Part shown: in pieces, positions 45,345 to 53,323 of the stretch
How the letters are laid out: each line of letters opens with the position of its first letter
Position numbering within the stretch: position 1 is the first letter of the stretch
The notes under the pieces: model-generated
What the model saw: only the letters and a program-made list of their open reading frames with translations
Told to the model about the DNA's origin: nothing
Database searches by the model: none
Program-made: the position numbers and the translations under genes
Assembly (NCBI GenBank): GCA_001898625.1
Contig: MKUP01000008.1
Location: 62,001 to 126,000 of the forward strand
Origin: Burkholderiales bacterium 67-32
Lineage (GTDB): Bacteria > Pseudomonadota > Gammaproteobacteria > Burkholderiales > Burkholderiaceae_B
DNA: 64,000 bases
Reading direction: 5' to 3'

Positions 45345-46573
45345 ACCATCAACTTTCGGCCCGGAAAGTCGGGAAAGCCGACTGGCGTCTGCCGGCTCCC
45401 CAACCGCTCGCCTCGCGGGCATCGCGGTCCGATCGCCGGGCCGGGGCGTTTTTCATGGTGGCGGTAGCGGGCGTGCTCGTGTTGGCCTGCATCCTGGCCC
45501 TGGAGTCGGAGCTTGCCCTGGCCGGTACGCTGGTGGCGGCCGGGGGACTCTGGTGGTGGGGCCTGCGCGCCGGGATCATCGCCGAGGCGGGGGCGTTCTC
45601 GGACCGGCGCCCCTGGGCCGCCCGGCTGGTCGTTGCCGGGGCCGCGACGGTTCTCTTGATCGCCTTCCACGGCGAACACTACGCGCTGCTGATGATCTCC
45701 ACCGTGCTGCTGTTCGCGGCCGCTTGCGCCGGCATCAACATCCAGACCGGCCTGACCGGCCTGGCCAATTTCGCGGGCGCGGCCTTTTTCGCCTGCGGCG
45801 GATACACGCTGGCGGTCCTGGCCAAGAGCACGGCGCTGCCGCACTTCCTGGCCATCCTGGCCGGCGGCGTGGTGGCCGCCGCGATCGGCGCGGTCCTGCT
45901 GCTGCCGGTGCTGCGGACCCGCGGCTATTACTCGGCCCTGGTCACGATCGCCTTCGGCATCCTGTGCAGCTCCTTCCTGCAGGTCAACGAACAGTTGGGC
46001 GGCGCGCAGGGTTTGCAGGTTCCGCCGTTGACGATACTGGGCTGGGACATGGGCAGCGGCTTCGAGGTGGCGGGACGCGAGGTGTCCTTCTACTTCGCCT
46101 ATGGCCTGCTCGCGCTGGCGGTGTTCCTGCTGTCGTCGCTGGTGGCCCATGCGATCGAGTGGTCGGCGATAGGCGTGAACCTGGACGCCACACGCAGCGA
46201 CGAACTGGTCGGATCGACCTTCGGCATCAATCCGCAGCGCTGGAAGATCACGGCCTTCCTGCTGGGCAATTTCCTGATCGGCATCGCGGGCGCGGTGTAT
46301 GCGGGGCTGACCAATTTCGTCAGCCCGGCCGGCGCGACCTTCGAGCAGTCGCTGCTGCTGATCTCCATCGTGATACTGGGCGGTATCGGTAACAGCTGGG
46401 GTTCGCTGATCGCCGCCGTGCTCGTGATCCTGCTGCCCGAGAAACTGCACTCGCTCCAGGAGTATCGCGTGTTGATCTTCTCGGTGTTCGTCGTCGCGGT
46501 CCTGTTGTTCCGTCCCAAGGGCCTGGTTCCGCGCCGGATGCGCGATTTCTCGGTGATGGAGAAGCGGCCATGA
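45341..46573 (+). CDS. Branched-chain-type ABC transporter permease (LivM-like)
   Basis: A 410-residue second permease, with a charged ~30-residue N-terminal extension (lys/arg-rich) before the first helix. The core contains GINIQTGLTGLANFAGAAFF, TRGYYSALVTIAFGI and the coupling segment INPQRWKITAFLLGNFLIG, and the C-terminal ILGGIGNSWGSLIAAVLVIL. It is longer than average LivM because of the N-terminal part with two extra hydrophobic stretches. It overlaps both neighbours by 4 nt. Confidence 0.92.
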   Translation: MNHQLSARKVGKADWRLPAPQPLASRASRSDRRAGAFFMVAVAGVLVLACILALESELALAGTLVAAGGLWWWGLRAGIIAEAGAFSDRRPWAARLVVAGAATVLLIAFHGEHYALLMISTVLLFAAACAGINIQTGLTGLANFAGAAFFACGGYTLAVLAKSTALPHFLAILAGGVVAAAIGAVLLLPVLRTRGYYSALVTIAFGILCSSFLQVNEQLGGAQGLQVPPLTILGWDMGSGFEVAGREVSFYFAYGLLALAVFLLSSLVAHAIEWSAIGVNLDATRSDELVGSTFGINPQRWKITAFLLGNFLIGIAGAVYAGLTNFVSPAGATFEQSLLLISIVILGGIGNSWGSLIAAVLVILLPEKLHSLQEYRVLIFSVFVVAVLLFRPKGLVPRRMRDFSVMEKRP

Positions 46574-47349
46574 ACGACCGCACCCTGGTTTGCAGCGACG
46601 TGACCATGCGCTTCGGCGGCCTGGTGGCCCTGGATGCCTTCAGCCTGGAAGTGCGGCCGGGAGAGGTGGTGGGACTGCTCGGACCGAACGGATCCGGCAA
46701 GACGACCTTCTTCAACGTCGTGACCGGCCTGTACAAGCCCGTGTCGGGCGCCATCCGTTTCGGCGACAAGGATTTGTTCCGCAAGGCACCCAGCGAGATC
46801 AACCACGCCGGGATCGCGCGCAGCTTCCAGCGCTGCCGGCTGATGCTGGAACTGTCGGTGTTCGACAACCTGCTGGTGGGCGCGCACAACCGGCTGCCCA
46901 ATGGCTTGTTCGGCACTTTGTTCGCGCGCAAGGCGGCGCAGCGGTCCCTCGCCGCCTTCATGGGGGCGGCGCGCGACCTGTGCGCGCGCTTCAATCCCTA
47001 CATCGCCGACCACCTGTTCGAACCCGCGGGCAGATTCAACATGATCGACCGGCGGCGTATCGAACTGTGCCGTGCATTGCTGGGCGAACCCCGGCTCCTG
47101 CTGCTGGACGAACCATCGGCCGGTATGACGCACGACGAGACCTTCCGCCTGATGGACGACGTCACGGGTTTCCAGCGTGAGTCGCCGGAATTGTCCATCG
47201 TGCTGATCGAGCACGAGATGCAGGTCATCGAGCGGGTCAGCCAGCGCTGCGTGGTCCTGAACTTCGGCAGGAAGATCTGCGAGGGCAGCTATCGCACCGT
47301 GATCGCCGACCCTCAGGTCCGCAAGGCGTATCTAGGAGAGGATGCATGA
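46570..47349 (+). CDS. Branched-chain-type ABC transporter ATPase (LivG-like) with degenerate signature motif
   Basis: A 259-residue nucleotide-binding subunit. Walker A GPNGSGKTT, Q-loop RSFQRCRL, Walker B LLLLDEPSAG and the H-loop IVLIEHEM are intact. The ABC signature, normally LSYGQQRR in LivG, reads FNMIDRRR (in AGRFNMIDRRRIELC). No frameshift explains this, since both flanks stay in frame and conserved. In the LivG/LivF heterodimer this would spoil one of the two ATP sites. It overlaps both neighbours by 4 nt. Confidence 0.9.
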   Translation: MNDRTLVCSDVTMRFGGLVALDAFSLEVRPGEVVGLLGPNGSGKTTFFNVVTGLYKPVSGAIRFGDKDLFRKAPSEINHAGIARSFQRCRLMLELSVFDNLLVGAHNRLPNGLFGTLFARKAAQRSLAAFMGAARDLCARFNPYIADHLFEPAGRFNMIDRRRIELCRALLGEPRLLLLDEPSAGMTHDETFRLMDDVTGFQRESPELSIVLIEHEMQVIERVSQRCVVLNFGRKICEGSYRTVIADPQVRKAYLGEDA

Positions 47350-48077
47350 ACACCCAGCTCTTGGCGGTGGAAGACCTGGTCGTCGGATACGGCAGCGCGA
47401 ACGTGCTCGAAGGCGTTTCAGTGAAAGCGGAAGAGGGCCGCATTACCTGCCTGCTCGGGGCCAATGGCGTGGGCAAGAGCACGCTGATCAAGGCCATCTT
47501 CGGGCTGGTCCCGGTCCGCCGGGGCCGGGTCCGGTTTCGCGGGCACGACATCACGGGATGGGACACCCACCGCATCGTCGCCCAGGGTCTGGCGGCCATT
47601 CCGGAAGGCAATCGTGTCTTTCCGCGCATGTCCGTGCTCGACAATCTGATGGCGGGCGCCTACCTGGAGCGGTCCCCCGCGAAAATCGCCGCCCGCCTGG
47701 AGCGGGTCCTGGCCTTGTTCCCCCGGCTGGCCGAACGGCGCAGCCAGTTCGCCGGTACCTTGTCCGGGGGCGAGCGGTCGATGCTGTCCATAGGGCGGGG
47801 CCTGATGAGCGATCCCCGATTGCTGGTGATCGACGAACCATCGCTGGGGTTGTCGCCCTTGTTCGTCAAGGAGAACTTCAGGCTGATCCGCGAGCTGTGC
47901 TGCGACGACTGCGCGATCCTGCTGGTGGAGCAGAACGTGAAGCAGACGCTGGAGGTCTCGCACTACGGCTATGTGATTTCCCAGGGCGCCGTTGCCGTCG
48001 AGGGCACGGGCGAATGCCTGCGCGACAGCGCCGAGGTGGGCAACGCCTATTTCGGGGTCGAGGCCGCGGCGCATTGA
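47346..48077 (+). CDS. Branched-chain-type ABC transporter ATPase (LivF-like)
   Basis: A 243-residue ATPase with all motifs intact: Walker A GANGVGKST, Q-loop PEGNRVFPRM, signature LSGGERSM, Walker B LLVIDEPSLG and H-loop LLVEQNVKQ. The short length and PEGNRVFP segment mark it as LivF rather than LivG. Its intact signature would serve the ATP site built on LivG's Walker motifs. It is the last gene of the transporter operon. Confidence 0.92.
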   Translation: MNTQLLAVEDLVVGYGSANVLEGVSVKAEEGRITCLLGANGVGKSTLIKAIFGLVPVRRGRVRFRGHDITGWDTHRIVAQGLAAIPEGNRVFPRMSVLDNLMAGAYLERSPAKIAARLERVLALFPRLAERRSQFAGTLSGGERSMLSIGRGLMSDPRLLVIDEPSLGLSPLFVKENFRLIRELCCDDCAILLVEQNVKQTLEVSHYGYVISQGAVAVEGTGECLRDSAEVGNAYFGVEAAAH

Positions 48078-48209
48078 CCGAAGGTCCGCAGGGCGTCTGA
48101 TAACATAAGGCCGCTACTTCCTGTCGTGCCTTGTGCTTGCAGCCGCCTCCATCGAGCGTAAGGCACACGAGCCGGTTTGCCTGGTGGCTGCCAGGCATCC
48201 GGGAATGCT

Positions 48210-49163
48210 ATGCATGAGACCATGGCCACCAAGTCTTTCTCATTCGAGCAACTCGGCTGGGATCAGCTGCGCGCCCTGCTCGAGGTTGCCCGGGGTGGTT
48301 CGCTGGAGTCGGCCGCGAGACGCCTGGGCGTCGACCAGTCCACGGTCAGCCGCAGGCTGGCTCAGGTCGAATACAGCGCCGGTTCCGCGCTGTTCAAGCG
48401 CGACCGCAAGGGCTTGCAGCTCACGCCCATGGGGCGCGACGTCCTGCTCCGGCTGGAGCGGATGGAAGCCATGCTTCACGAGATCCAGGGCATCACCGCG
48501 CAGGGGCAGTCCGTCAGCGGGCGCGTCTCCATTGCCTCGATGGAAGGCGTGGGCGCGCTGCTGATCGCCCGCGCCGCGAAGGCCCTGCTGGACAGGCATC
48601 CGGGGCTCGAAGTCCATCTCGTCACCACGTCCAACTTCGTCGACATCGCCCGGCGGGAAGCCGACATCTTCGTCAGCTTCTTCGAACCGCCTTCCGCGTC
48701 CTTGACCACGCATGGGGTTGCCGAGGTGCCGTTCCATCTCTACGCCAGCCCCGCGTACCTGGGGGAACGCGTGATTTCCGGTCCCGACGACCTGGCCGAT
48801 GATCTGTTCATCGGCTACATCGACGATCCCGTGTACCTGCCCGCCGCGCGCTGGCTGGAGAGCATCATCGAAAAGCCCAGGATAGGCTTTCGCGCGACCA
48901 GCATGTTCTCGCAGATGTTCGCCGCGCAGGAAGGACTGGGCATCGTGATGCTGCCTTCCTATGCCAACGCGGAGTCGCTGGGGCTGGTCAAGATCATCGA
49001 GGACCGGTATTCCGAGGTGCCGCTGTTCGCCAGCGTGCAGCGCGACATGCAGTATTTGCCGCATATCCGGGTGGTGTTCGAGGCGATCGCGGCGTATCTG
49101 CAGGAGCGGATACCCCGGCAAGGAGAGGGCCTCGATCGGCGTCCGCGCGCCGCCGCGGGCTAG
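48210..49163 (+). CDS. LysR-type transcriptional regulator
   Basis: A 317-residue regulator with HTH GSLESAARRLGVDQSTVSRR and an effector domain (from SGRVSIASMEGVGALLIAR). ATG 48210 is used; 48222 is an alternative and a TTG at 48177 is less likely. It is parallel to and 132 nt after livF, with no divergent partner. It converges on the permease gene, sharing a CTAG with overlapping stop codons. Its target is unknown. Confidence 0.88.
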   Translation: MHETMATKSFSFEQLGWDQLRALLEVARGGSLESAARRLGVDQSTVSRRLAQVEYSAGSALFKRDRKGLQLTPMGRDVLLRLERMEAMLHEIQGITAQGQSVSGRVSIASMEGVGALLIARAAKALLDRHPGLEVHLVTTSNFVDIARREADIFVSFFEPPSASLTTHGVAEVPFHLYASPAYLGERVISGPDDLADDLFIGYIDDPVYLPAARWLESIIEKPRIGFRATSMFSQMFAAQEGLGIVMLPSYANAESLGLVKIIEDRYSEVPLFASVQRDMQYLPHIRVVFEAIAAYLQERIPRQGEGLDRRPRAAAG

Positions 49164-50146
49164 AATCCGAACGCCACAGCCAGCCCCCCGGCCACCACCC
49201 CTATCCCCACCACGCCCGCCATCAGCACGGCCAGTTCCACCGGCCTGAACGACTTCGCCACCATCGCGAGCGACGGCAGGCTGATGGGCGGCAGGGTCAT
49301 GATGAGCGCGGCGGCCGGGCCGGCGGCCATGCCCAGCGACAGCATCGCCTGCACGATGGGGACTTCGCCGGCGGTGGGAATGACGAACAGCATGCCGGCC
49401 ACGGCCAGGCCGACGATCCACAGCACGCTGTTGTCCACGCCGGCGCCGATTTCCGGGAACAGCCAGGCGCGCGCGGCGCCCAGCAGCAGGACCAGCACGA
49501 TGTATTCGGGCAGCAGGCGCAGCGTCATGCGGGCCAGGATGCGCATCCAGCGCCGGAAAACGTGCGCGTCCTCCAGGTCCGCGCCGCCCGCGGCCTGCAT
49601 GGCCTGCATCTGCGCGCCGTCGAAGGTGCTGGCGCGGCCCCGGCTCATGCGGTTGAGCAGCCAGCCCAGGCCGAACACCATCACCAGGCCCAGCCCCAGG
49701 CGTAGGCCCATCCAGTGCCAACCCAGCACGAAGCCCATGAAGATCAGCGTGGCGGGGTTGAGCACGGTATTCCCGAGCCAGAACGCGGCCGCGCTGCCGG
49801 GAGCGGCCTGGCACTTGCGCAGTCCGGCCACCACCGGCGCGGCGCAGCAGGTGCACATCATGCCGGGCAGGGAAAGCAGGCCGCCGGCCACGACGCTGCC
49901 CAGGCCGGTGCCACCCAGCATGCGCAGTATCCACGCGCGCGGTAGCAGCGCCTGTACGCCCGATCCCAGCAGCAGGCCCAGCACCATGGCCTTCCAGATG
50001 GCCAGGCCGTAGGCCACCGCATAGTCCAGCGCCGCCTGCATCGACGGCGCGGGCGGAGCGGACTGCGTGCCCATCAGGATGGACTGGCCGATGGAGTGCG
50101 TGTCGGCCGCCACGAAGGCGCGGTCGTAATAGGGCGACCACTTCAC
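49160..50146 (-). CDS. YraQ/ArsP-type permease (PF03773 family), 5' end displaced by a C7 tract
   Basis: The uninterrupted frame gives 328 residues from GTG 50146. About seven or eight hydrophobic helices are visible, with the cysteine cluster MMCTCCAAPVVAGLRK and the repeat-type motif IPTAGEVPIVQAMLSLG, as in DUF318 permeases linked to metal or metalloid export. Directly upstream, in the same frame, lies another membrane-like segment (AWAIAVFTLIAIAGLFY) with no ATG/GTG/TTG start. An ATG at 50237 would join it if the C7 run at 50203-50209 had six Cs, giving ~358 residues. So the gene is either translated short, or frameshifted in this copy. Confidence 0.83.
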   Translation of the reverse strand: MKWSPYYDRAFVAADTHSIGQSILMGTQSAPPAPSMQAALDYAVAYGLAIWKAMVLGLLLGSGVQALLPRAWILRMLGGTGLGSVVAGGLLSLPGMMCTCCAAPVVAGLRKCQAAPGSAAAFWLGNTVLNPATLIFMGFVLGWHWMGLRLGLGLVMVFGLGWLLNRMSRGRASTFDGAQMQAMQAAGGADLEDAHVFRRWMRILARMTLRLLPEYIVLVLLLGAARAWLFPEIGAGVDNSVLWIVGLAVAGMLFVIPTAGEVPIVQAMLSLGMAAGPAAALIMTLPPISLPSLAMVAKSFRPVELAVLMAGVVGIGVVAGGLAVAFGF

Positions 50147-50202
50147 GTAGAAGAGGCCGGCGATCGCGATCAGCGTGAATACCGCGATGGCCCAGGCGGG
50201 GT

Positions 50203-50209
50203 GGGGGGG
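50203..50209 (-). repeat. C7 homopolymer tract at the permease 5' end (candidate slippage site)
   Basis: Seven consecutive C (minus strand) separate ATG 50237 from the permease frame. With seven, the ATG reads out of frame. With six, it reads MSTHASTRPAPHPAW straight into the predicted first helix. Slipped-strand changes of short C-runs are a known phase-variation mechanism in Bordetella (for example bvgS). Confidence 0.6.
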
Positions 50210-50346
50210 CGGGACGTGTGGAGGCGTGGGTGCTCATTGGGGGGAACTGCGCAAGGTGCCGTCGTTGGCGAAGGGGCACCATTTTAGTGGCAGGGCGGGG
50301 CCCGGGCCATTCAACGGGGATGCCGCTCGGTCCAGAGGCAAGGGCT

Positions 50347-50565
50347 TCAGTTCGACGGCACCACGATTCCCAATTGATTCGGCGACCGCTGGAGGATAGC
50401 TTCGGATCCCAGCGGCGCGCGATGAGAGGCCGCCGGTTGACGTTTGTCGTTCATGCAGTCCGCCGCGCAGGCGCGTTGCGCCGGGGGAGAGTCGTGGGGC
50501 GGCGTCGCGCAGGCGGACAGGGCCAGGGTCAGGGCCAGTACGGCGGCGGAAGGCAGACGGTGCAT
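50347..50565 (-). CDS. Small putative lipoprotein
   Basis: A 72-residue protein with a lipoprotein signal peptide: positively charged start, hydrophobic AAVLALTLALSACA with lipobox LSAC and Cys19 as the acylation site. The short mature part contains CAADC, so two further cysteines could pair. No family is recognised. GGAG lies ~10 nt before the ATG, and a minus-strand promoter (50643-50670) is in place. The permease gene follows ~110 nt downstream and may share the transcript. Confidence 0.6.
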   Translation of the reverse strand: MHRLPSAAVLALTLALSACATPPHDSPPAQRACAADCMNDKRQPAASHRAPLGSEAILQRSPNQLGIVVPSN

Positions 50566-50642
50566 GTCGAAGTCGCTCCAGGGCAGGGAGGGCGCGGTGC
50601 GCCCTTGTCATGAAGACGAATCCGGAGGGCCGGATCTGCCAT

Positions 50643-50670
50643 TTTTTACAAATTGTTATATGAAGTGCAA
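50643..50670 (-). promoter_or_regulatory. Promoter of the small lipoprotein gene
   Basis: On the minus strand TTGCAC (50670-50665), a 16-nt spacer and TAAAAA (50648-50643) lie ~78 nt before the lipoprotein ATG in an AT-rich pocket. Confidence 0.4.
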
Positions 50671-50718
50671 CTATTGACATGTGGCGCGAACCCATGCAGT
50701 CCGGCAGACAAAATCACT

Positions 50719-50724
50719 TACAAT
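50719..50724 (+). promoter_or_regulatory. -10 element upstream of the MHYT-GGDEF-EAL gene (TACAATC)
   Basis: TACAAT followed by C lies 99 nt before the ATG. It matches the recurrent TAnAATC core. A consensus TTGACA at 50674-50679 is too far upstream to pair with it. Confidence 0.4.
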
Positions 50725-50823
50725 CGCCAGTCAAGCGAGCCCGGGGAAGCCCCGCCAATCCTTGCGCCGCAACGTCGTTCCAGCCCGTGATCGCATGGGC
50801 TTTTTTATTGGGCGCGATCCGCC

Positions 50824-52875
50824 ATGATGACCGTCTTGGGATGTATCGTTCACAGCCACAATCCCTGGCTGGTGCTCGTCGCTGTCCTGATCTGCTGCGC
50901 GGGCTCCTGGGTGACCATTCGGCTGTTCCAGCGCGCGGCGGGCACGTCGGGCGTGCAGCGCCTTGGATGGCATGTCCTGACGGCGGTAGCGGCCGGCGCC
51001 GCGATCTGGTGCACGCACTTCATCGCCATGATCGGTTTCGAGCCCGGGACGCCGGTCGCCTTCGATCCCGTGCTGACCGTGCTGTCCCTGCTGGTTGCCG
51101 TCGTCGGTGCCGCGCCGGGCTTCGCGCTTGCCTGCAGCCGGCGCCTGAAGTTCGCGCCTGCCCTGGGGGGCGCGGTGGTGGGGGTCGCGATCGTGCTCAT
51201 GCACTACACCGGCATGATGGCGTACCGGGTGCAGGGCCTCGTGTCGTGGGACATGGGCTACCTGGTGGCGTCCGTCGTGATCTCCGTCGTAGTCTCCGCG
51301 CTGGCGCTGCACACCGCGGCGCGTCTCGATCGTCCCGGCATGCGGTATGCCGCCGGCGGATTGCTGGGGCTGGCCATCGCCGGTCTGCATTTCACCGGCA
51401 TGACGGCGTTCCAGGTCGAGCCCATGCTGGTCGACGGCGTCTTTTCGCAGCCCCAGGCGCTGCAGGCGCTGGGCCTGGCGGTAGCCGGCGTGGCGCTGGT
51501 GATCGTGGGCGCCGGCGTGGCCAGCTATCTGATCGACGACAGCGTGCGCTCGGAATCGCTGGAGCAGTTGCGCCACATGGCGCTGACCGACAGCCTGACG
51601 GAGCTGCCCAACCGCAGCAGTTTCAATGATCGCCTGGACAACGAGATCTACCTGGCCGACCAGACGGGCGGACGCATCGCGCTGGTGGGCATCGACCTGA
51701 ATCGCTTCAAGGAAATCAACGACCTGCATGGCCACGCCGCGGGCGACCGGGTTCTGGTGGTGCTGGCTCAGCGGATGCGCAGCCTGTTGCAGGAGGGCGA
51801 GTTCGTCGCGCGGCTGGGCGGCGACGAGTTCGTGGCGATCCACCGTATGCGCGAGGGCTCGCTGCTCGATTTCCTGTCGCGGCTGGAAACCTCGCTGTTC
51901 GCCCCCATCCAGGTCGAGGACTGGGAAGCGGTGCCGGGCGCCAGCCTGGGCGTGGCGATCTATCCCGACGACGCCAGCGACAAGAGCATGCTGATCGGCA
52001 ATACCGACCTGGCGATGTACCGCGCGAAGTCGGACATGCTGAAGAACGTCTGCTTCTACGAGCCGTCGATGGACGAGGCGATCCGCGCCCGGCGTACGCT
52101 GGCCAGCGAGCTGCGCGAGGCGCTCGAAAGCGGCCAGCTCGATATCCATTACCAGGTGCAGACCGCCGTCGAGAGCCGCGAGATCCGGGGCTACGAAGCC
52201 TTGCTGCGCTGGCTGCATCCCCGGCGCGGCTACGTTCCGCCCGTCGAGTTCATTCCGTTGGCCGAAGAGAACGGCCTCATCCTGCAACTGGGCGAATGGG
52301 TGCTCAGGAACGCGTGCTCGCGGGCTGCTTCGTGGGATCCGCCCTACAAGGTGGCCGTCAACCTGTCGCGCGCGCAGTTCGCCCACGCCGACCTGCCGAC
52401 GCTGATCCAGGACGTGCTGGCCGACACCGGGCTGCCGCCGGGACGGCTGGAGCTCGAGTTGACCGAGTCCACGCTGTTCGCCGACCGCGAGCGCTCGCTG
52501 CACATGCTGCGCGAAATCAAGGCCCTGGGCGTCAGTATCGCGCTGGACGATTTCGGCACTGGCTATTCCTCGCTCGAGACGCTGCGCACTTTCCCGTTCG
52601 ACAAGATCAAGCTGGACTGCTCGTTCGTGAGCGAGGTCGAGTCCAGCCCGCAGGCCCGGGCCATCGTGCGCGCGGTCCTGGCGCTGGGCAAGAGCCTGGA
52701 CATCCCCGTGCTGGCCGAAGGCATCGAGACCCAGGGCCAGTTGTCGTTGTTGCGCAACGAAGGCTGCGACGAAGCGCAGGGCTTTCTGCTCGGCCGTCCG
52801 GCGCCGCTGCGCCAGATCGTCGACAGCGGCCAGATCTCCCTGGCCACCGAGGCTGATAAGCTGGTGCACCCTTAG
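50824..52875 (+). CDS. MHYT-GGDEF-EAL membrane protein (cyclic-di-GMP turnover)
   Basis: A 683-residue inner-membrane protein. The N-terminal seven-helix MHYT sensor (1-~240) has three repeats: CTHFIAMIGF, LMHYTGMMAY and LHFTGMTAF, whose His/Met residues are thought to bind copper and sense O2, CO or NO. A GGDEF domain follows with an intact RLGGDEFVAI, then an EAL domain with YEALLRW and DDFGTGYSS. Both active sites look complete, so it may synthesise, degrade, or switch. No RxxD inhibitory site precedes GGDEF. The SMR gene starts 16 nt downstream. Confidence 0.93.
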   Translation: MMTVLGCIVHSHNPWLVLVAVLICCAGSWVTIRLFQRAAGTSGVQRLGWHVLTAVAAGAAIWCTHFIAMIGFEPGTPVAFDPVLTVLSLLVAVVGAAPGFALACSRRLKFAPALGGAVVGVAIVLMHYTGMMAYRVQGLVSWDMGYLVASVVISVVVSALALHTAARLDRPGMRYAAGGLLGLAIAGLHFTGMTAFQVEPMLVDGVFSQPQALQALGLAVAGVALVIVGAGVASYLIDDSVRSESLEQLRHMALTDSLTELPNRSSFNDRLDNEIYLADQTGGRIALVGIDLNRFKEINDLHGHAAGDRVLVVLAQRMRSLLQEGEFVARLGGDEFVAIHRMREGSLLDFLSRLETSLFAPIQVEDWEAVPGASLGVAIYPDDASDKSMLIGNTDLAMYRAKSDMLKNVCFYEPSMDEAIRARRTLASELREALESGQLDIHYQVQTAVESREIRGYEALLRWLHPRRGYVPPVEFIPLAEENGLILQLGEWVLRNACSRAASWDPPYKVAVNLSRAQFAHADLPTLIQDVLADTGLPPGRLELELTESTLFADRERSLHMLREIKALGVSIALDDFGTGYSSLETLRTFPFDKIKLDCSFVSEVESSPQARAIVRAVLALGKSLDIPVLAEGIETQGQLSLLRNEGCDEAQGFLLGRPAPLRQIVDSGQISLATEADKLVHP

Positions 52876-52891
52876 GAAAGAACGGTCCCCG

Positions 52892-53227
52892 ATGCTTGCC
52901 ACCTATGTCTACCTGGGTATCGCGATCGTCGCCGAGGTCTGCGCGACCTCGGCGCTCAAGGCCTCGCAGAACTTCACCCGCCTCGGTCCGAGCATCGTGA
53001 CCGTGCTGGGCTACGTGATCGCCTTCTATTTTCTGTCGCTGACCCTGCGCACCATGTCCACCGGGATTGCCTATGCGATCTGGTCGGGCGTGGGCATCGT
53101 GCTGATCTCGGCGGTCAGTTGGGTGTGGTTCAAGCAGGCGCTGGACCTGCCCGCGCTGATCGGCCTGGGTCTCATCATCGCCGGGGTGATCGTGGTGAAC
53201 GTGTTTTCCAAGTCCGTGGGGCATTGA
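52892..53227 (+). CDS. Small multidrug resistance (SMR) efflux protein, EmrE-like
   Basis: A 111-residue proton-coupled antiporter with four hydrophobic helices. The essential membrane glutamate is Glu15 in AIVAEVCATSALK. Other family segments are IAYAIWSGVGIVLIS and LIIAGVIVVNVFS. It expels quaternary ammonium compounds and lipophilic cations as a dimer. It follows the MHYT gene at short distance and may be co-transcribed. Confidence 0.95.
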   Translation: MLATYVYLGIAIVAEVCATSALKASQNFTRLGPSIVTVLGYVIAFYFLSLTLRTMSTGIAYAIWSGVGIVLISAVSWVWFKQALDLPALIGLGLIIAGVIVVNVFSKSVGH

Positions 53228-53323
53228 CCGGACAGCGGACGGCAATGCCCGGCGGTTGAGGGTATCCTTGCGGCAGGCCAGGCAGCGCGCCGTGGCGGCT
53301 CGAATCAAGGCAAGGGGACACAA

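Noticed and set aside
50671-50702. Consensus TTGACA at 50674 as promoter of the MHYT gene
   Set aside because: No -10 lies 16-18 nt downstream; the nearest TACAAT is 39 nt away.
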